Source of the DNA: Diphasiastrum complanatum
Taxonomy: Eukaryota > Streptophyta > Lycopodiopsida > Lycopodiales > Lycopodiaceae
Reading direction: 5' to 3'
Length of the DNA stretch: 64,000 bases
Assembly (NCBI GenBank): GCA_029204225.1
Contig: CM055097.1
Location: 60,789,532 to 60,853,531, forward strand
Part shown: positions 59,228-64,000 of the stretch, one piece after another
How the letters are laid out: each line of letters starts with the position of its first letter
How positions within the stretch are numbered: the stretch's first letter is position 1
Notes under the pieces: generated by a model
The model's database searches: none
The model's input: the letters and a program-made list of their open reading frames with translations, nothing else
Told to the model about the DNA's origin: nothing
Program-made: the position numbers and the translations under genes

Positions 59228-60150
59228 TCAGTGATATATCTTTGGATCCTGCATGTATTGACTTAGCTTATGCACACTAAAGCTTAGATCAAGCCTAGTC
59301 ACTGTTAACCATATAAGTGAGCCAATAAGACTCCTATAAAGAGTGACGTCCACAAAGGATTTTTCATCATCTTTCATAGGAACTTTGACAATGTGCTCCA
59401 TTGGTGTATCTATGCCTTTACAGTTTTCCATTTGGAATTTCTTGAGCATGGAAAGTGCATATCTACTTTGACTTATAAAGGCTTGACCTTTGCAAAAATC
59501 TATTTCAAGGCCTAGAATATAGTGAAGAACTCCTAAGTCCTGCATCTTAAACTCACTACCAAGTGCATGCTTAGTTTCTTCAACTAGCTTCTCATTATTT
59601 CCACAAAGAATGATATCATCTACATAGATGAGAAGAATAATTACAAAATAAACTACAAACTTATAATACAGAGAGGGGTCATATTCACTAAGACAAAATC
59701 CGAGTGATATGAGATAGGAGTTGAGCCTTGCATACCAAGACCTTGGTGCTTGTTTTAGTCCATAGAGACTTTTGAACCAAAGACAAACTTTTGATTCTTC
59801 GCCTTCTTTCACAAAACCAGGAGGTTGCTCCATGTAAATCTCCTCCTCAAGGTAGCCATTGAGAAAGGCATTATAAACATCAAGCTGGAACATTTTCCAA
59901 TTGTGAAAACATTTGTTACCATTTTTGCAACTGGTGCAAAGGTGTCTTCATAGTCAAGACCTTTGATTTGTGAGTAGCCTTTAGCACAAAGTCTTGTTTT
60001 ATACTTATTGATAGATCCATCAGTATTATACTTGATTCTGAAAATCCACTTACGTCCAATCACATGCATGTTGTTTGGTGGCTCCACAAGCTCCCATGTG
60101 TTGTTTGACATCAAGACTTCAAACTCTTGGGTCATTACTTCAACCCACAT
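59228..60150 (-). pseudogene. Copia RT
   Basis: The N-terminal block (60,150-59,895) reads WVEVMTQEFEVLMSNNTWEL, KWIFRIKYNTDGSINKYKTR and YEDTFAPVAKMV. After a shift near 59,890 the next frame has FQLDVYNAFLNGYLEEEIYM, the intact active site LLIYVDDIILCGNN and IWLTVTRLDLSFSVH. The active site is complete, but the shift splits the enzyme. It is nearly the same as the copy at 19.0-20.3 kb and retains the ETFAPV region that copy lacks. Confidence 0.88.
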
Positions 60151-60186
60151 CTTGGATTGAAGTGCTTCTTGGACATATTTAGGCTG

Positions 60187-61310
60187 AAATCAAGAATACT
60201 TCTAGATTGCTTACACTTAGAAACCAAATCTTTCTAAGTTATCAGAGAGTAGATGAGAGTGCTTCATCATATGTAATGAGAGTAAAGGATCTTCATCAAG
60301 AGTTAGCTGGTATTGGAGATACTCTTAAGAACACTGAACTTGTTCAAGTAGTCCTAAATGGACTTAGAGATGAGTATGACAATATTGTGCAGACTTATGC
60401 TGTCAGGGAGGAACTTCCATCCTTGGAGACATTGCAAGGTGTTCTCATTGTTGAAGAAAGCAGACAAGAGAACAAGATGTTGAGGATCAATAGACTTTCA
60501 TTGAAAGATGGTGGAGATGACAAATAACTCTTCATCAGAGACAAGTCAAGAGGCCAGGGCAAAGTTCAACAACACTTCAAGAAGGACAAAGCCAAAGAAG
60601 GTGGTGAGAGTCCTCACAAGTTGCAACATCCAGTGGCAAGAAGAAGTTGTCAAAGATCAAGTGTTTTTTCTATGGCAAGAAAGGACACTATGCATCAAAT
60701 TGTTTCAAGAAGAAGAACCAATCTAAGCAAGCTAACCTTACTAATGAGGATGAGTGTGAAGGTGTTGAGAGTGAAAGAGAGGATTCTTTAATGATGTCTA
60801 CTTTTTCATCTTTTCCTTTCAAGAATGAAGAAGTCTGGTGGATAGATAGTGGGGCTAGTTCCCATATGTCTAGTTCTAGAAACTCTTTCACAAGTCTCAT
60901 GCCATATCTAGGTGCAAAAAGATCAATCTATACTGCTAATGATGTAGAGTGTAGAATTGAAGGAATATGTAGTATTCCACTGCATGCGTCATCATCAAAA
61001 TCTTTTTGCTTGCATGATGTACTTTATGTACCTAGACTAACTAAAAATCTCATTAGTGTAGGACAGTTGTTTGATAATGGATTGGATGTCAAGTTCCAAG
61101 TTGACAAGTGTATAATCTCAAGAGAAAATGAAGTTATTGCTAGAGGATCTAGAATTGGAAAGTTGTACAAACTAGATTCTAGGGAGAGTGCTAACATTTT
61201 AGATATTGCTTATGAGACCAAGGTTCTTCAGGAGGATCTGTGGCATAAGAGATTGGGACATCCCAATTTCAAAGCCATGCAATCTATGGTCAAGGAAGGA
61301 AAAGTCTATC
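60187..61310 (+). pseudogene. Inverted copia gag, zinc knuckle, protease and pre-integrase block
   Basis: Left to right on the plus strand: gag core (MLTLRNQIFLSYQRVDESAS, VQVVLNGLRDEYDNIVQTYA), a shift near 60,520, the zinc knuckle, protease WWIDSGASSHMS and LWHKRLGHPNFKAMQSMVKE. The zinc knuckle reads CFFYGKKGHYASNC, with Tyr for the second Cys, so metal binding should fail. The block ends at about 61,310 before the integrase core. It is a close relative of 17.5-18.2 kb. Confidence 0.88.
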
Positions 61311-61858
61311 TCTCCCACGAGTTTCAAAGAACTGAAAAACTCTCTAGGAACTTACTTTCAACTCAGCCACAATAATATGTGTGAAATCAAAAGTCTAAGA
61401 CCTCATAGAACTCACTTCTATCCAATTCTACTTGATTGATAGTGGAAATTGAAGAAATTGGTGAAAAGAACTTATGTGTGCTCACTTTGACATATCCCAA
61501 GATGAGTACTCTCTCAAACTCTTTGATTGCCTAAAACTCTCTAAAAAAAAAAATCAAATTGATTTAGAAACTCAAGCAACACATTCTACTCTTCAATACC
61601 TATCTAACAAGCTATAGAACATTAAATGTGGATCATTCTTTGAGAAGTAGAACTCAATTAAAGAGGGCTGATTTCACACGTGTGAGCTCTCTGTCCATAC
61701 AGGGCTCAGCTGAAGCAAATCAGGTTTGATTTGATCCACTTATGATCCACAGATGGCTAGTTTGTGAACGAGTTTGGATTCCTCTCCCAAATCCGAGTTC
61801 CTGCAAGCAAAAGCATTGTTGTTCTGATGTATACACCCTCATCTCTTCAAAGCATGAA

Positions 61859-61870
61859 GCTCTGATACCA
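61859..61870 (-). promoter_or_regulatory. Primer-binding site of the rearranged copia
   Basis: GCTCTGATACCA abuts the LTR start TGTGAAG at 61,871. The leader between 61,311 and 61,858 has no gene. Confidence 0.93.
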
Positions 61871-62584
61871 TGTGAAGTTTTTAGCACGTGTGAACTTTAC
61901 CACATACCTTACAGGATCTTACTGAGCTGTTGTGATTGCACAAAATTGATCAGAGAACAGATTACTAAAAAAATCTATGGCAAGAGCACAATGGCATACA
62001 TCTGACTGAAAAATCTAACTTCTCACTATGAGGAATGAATGTCAGAAATTCTAAGTGCTCAGTATGGAAAAAATAGGATGCTCTCGGGTAGAGAGAGAAA
62101 ATTAACACTAGAATACTCAAGTAGTGAGTCAAAAACACCAAAATCTCATTATTCACAATATGGCAAAACATGCCACAACTTCCCTACATCAAAGTGACTC
62201 GAACTTCTATAGTGGAGTTGCATGGAAAGTCCACTTAACTCAGTTAACTCAACTATCAAAGATCCACATTTGTAACTGCATGCATGGATATTGCATGTAC
62301 TGCATGTCAACTCAAAAAAATTGCCTAGACATGTGTAGATCACATAAACCACATGTTGCATGCACTGATTGCATGTGGCTTGCATGCATACTGAATGACA
62401 TTGTATGCTATCTAAACTTTTGCATGACATCAAATTTGAATCTACCTAACTCAAACTTGACCTATTCTAGAAGGTTATGTGCTCAATTCACATACCTTTA
62501 TGTACAACATAGTTTACAATGGAAATAACCATGAACATGGCCCCAAAACTCGAGATAGGAAGATATATTTTACTAATCTTCACA
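61871..62584 (-). repeat. 5' LTR of the rearranged copia (714 bp)
   Basis: Its ends are the inverted heptamers TGTGAAG and CTTCACA. It contains CTCTCGGGTAGAGAGAGAA and a stretch of TGCATG words (62,275-62,400). The related partial LTR at 20.3-20.8 kb shares its first two thirds. Confidence 0.88.

Positions 62585-63955
<1,371 letters not shown>

Positions 63956-64000
<45 letters not shown>
63956..64000. other. Poly-G run at the window end, probable assembly or read artefact
   Basis: Forty-five consecutive G bases follow TTAGA. Such long G homopolymers are rare in AT-rich plant DNA and are typical of no-signal calls or a contig edge. Confidence 0.75.

Larger units (their letters stand above)
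58521..62584 (-). mobile_element. Copia element with an internally inverted gag-integrase block
   Basis: The right LTR spans 61,871-62,584, starting TGTGAAG and ending CTTCACA, with the primer-binding site at 61,859-61,870, so the element reads right to left. The left LTR begins TGTGAAG at 58,521 and is cut at about 58,875. Flanks TAAGG (58,516-58,520) and TAAGT (62,585-62,589) differ at one base and are probably the target duplication. RNase H and RT lie on the minus strand as expected. The gag, zinc knuckle, protease and pre-integrase block at about 60,187-61,310 is on the plus strand, opposite to the rest. Gag N-terminus and the integrase core are missing at the joints. Confidence 0.85.

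Overview
This window is repeat-rich nuclear DNA from a land plant. The evidence is a spliced CYP704-type cytochrome P450 with GT-AG introns, Ty1/copia and Ty3/gypsy retrotransposons whose primer-binding sites match plant initiator-Met tRNA (TGGTATCAGAGC or its complement at nine or more places), and a CACTA (En/Spm) DNA transposon with a plant tnpD gene. The long introns and nested repeats suit a large genome, but I cannot name the species or the plant group from this sequence.

Layout. 1-7.7 kb: a decayed Ty3/gypsy pol (RT, RNase H, integrase) between two related leader segments, with a stray copia gag piece. 7.7-11.85 kb: a chromovirus-like LTR with its primer-binding site, a minus-strand copia with a large pol deletion, and a gypsy RT relic. 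11,854-17,417: a complete minus-strand copia with 691-bp LTRs and target duplication AACTG. 17.5-20.8 kb: a truncated plus-strand copia. 22.7-29.1 kb: the one convincing host gene, a six-exon P450 of 546 residues. 29.1-32.6 kb: weak ORFs and an LTR-element relic. 32,584-53,429: a 20.8-kb CACTA transposon with target duplication TTA, carrying a broken tnpD, three nested copia insertions, an opposite-strand spliced gene resembling part of another transposase, and two more unknown gene fragments. 53.4-56.9 kb: a gypsy RT scrap and a minus-strand copia. 58,521-62,584: a copia related to the 17.5-20.8 kb one, whose gag-to-integrase block is inverted within the element. The end holds a long GA microsatellite and a terminal run of G that is probably artificial.

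How the parts relate. Only the P450 looks like a working cellular gene, probably an ER-anchored monooxygenase of the fatty-acid hydroxylase clan. Its I-helix carries AGRST where AGRDT is usual. Almost everything else is transposon sequence. The insertion order can be read in places: the CACTA came first, and a copia then inserted within its tnpD, where the interrupted reading continues across the TCAAG duplication. The most unusual content is the minus-strand spliced gene inside the CACTA and the internally inverted copia.
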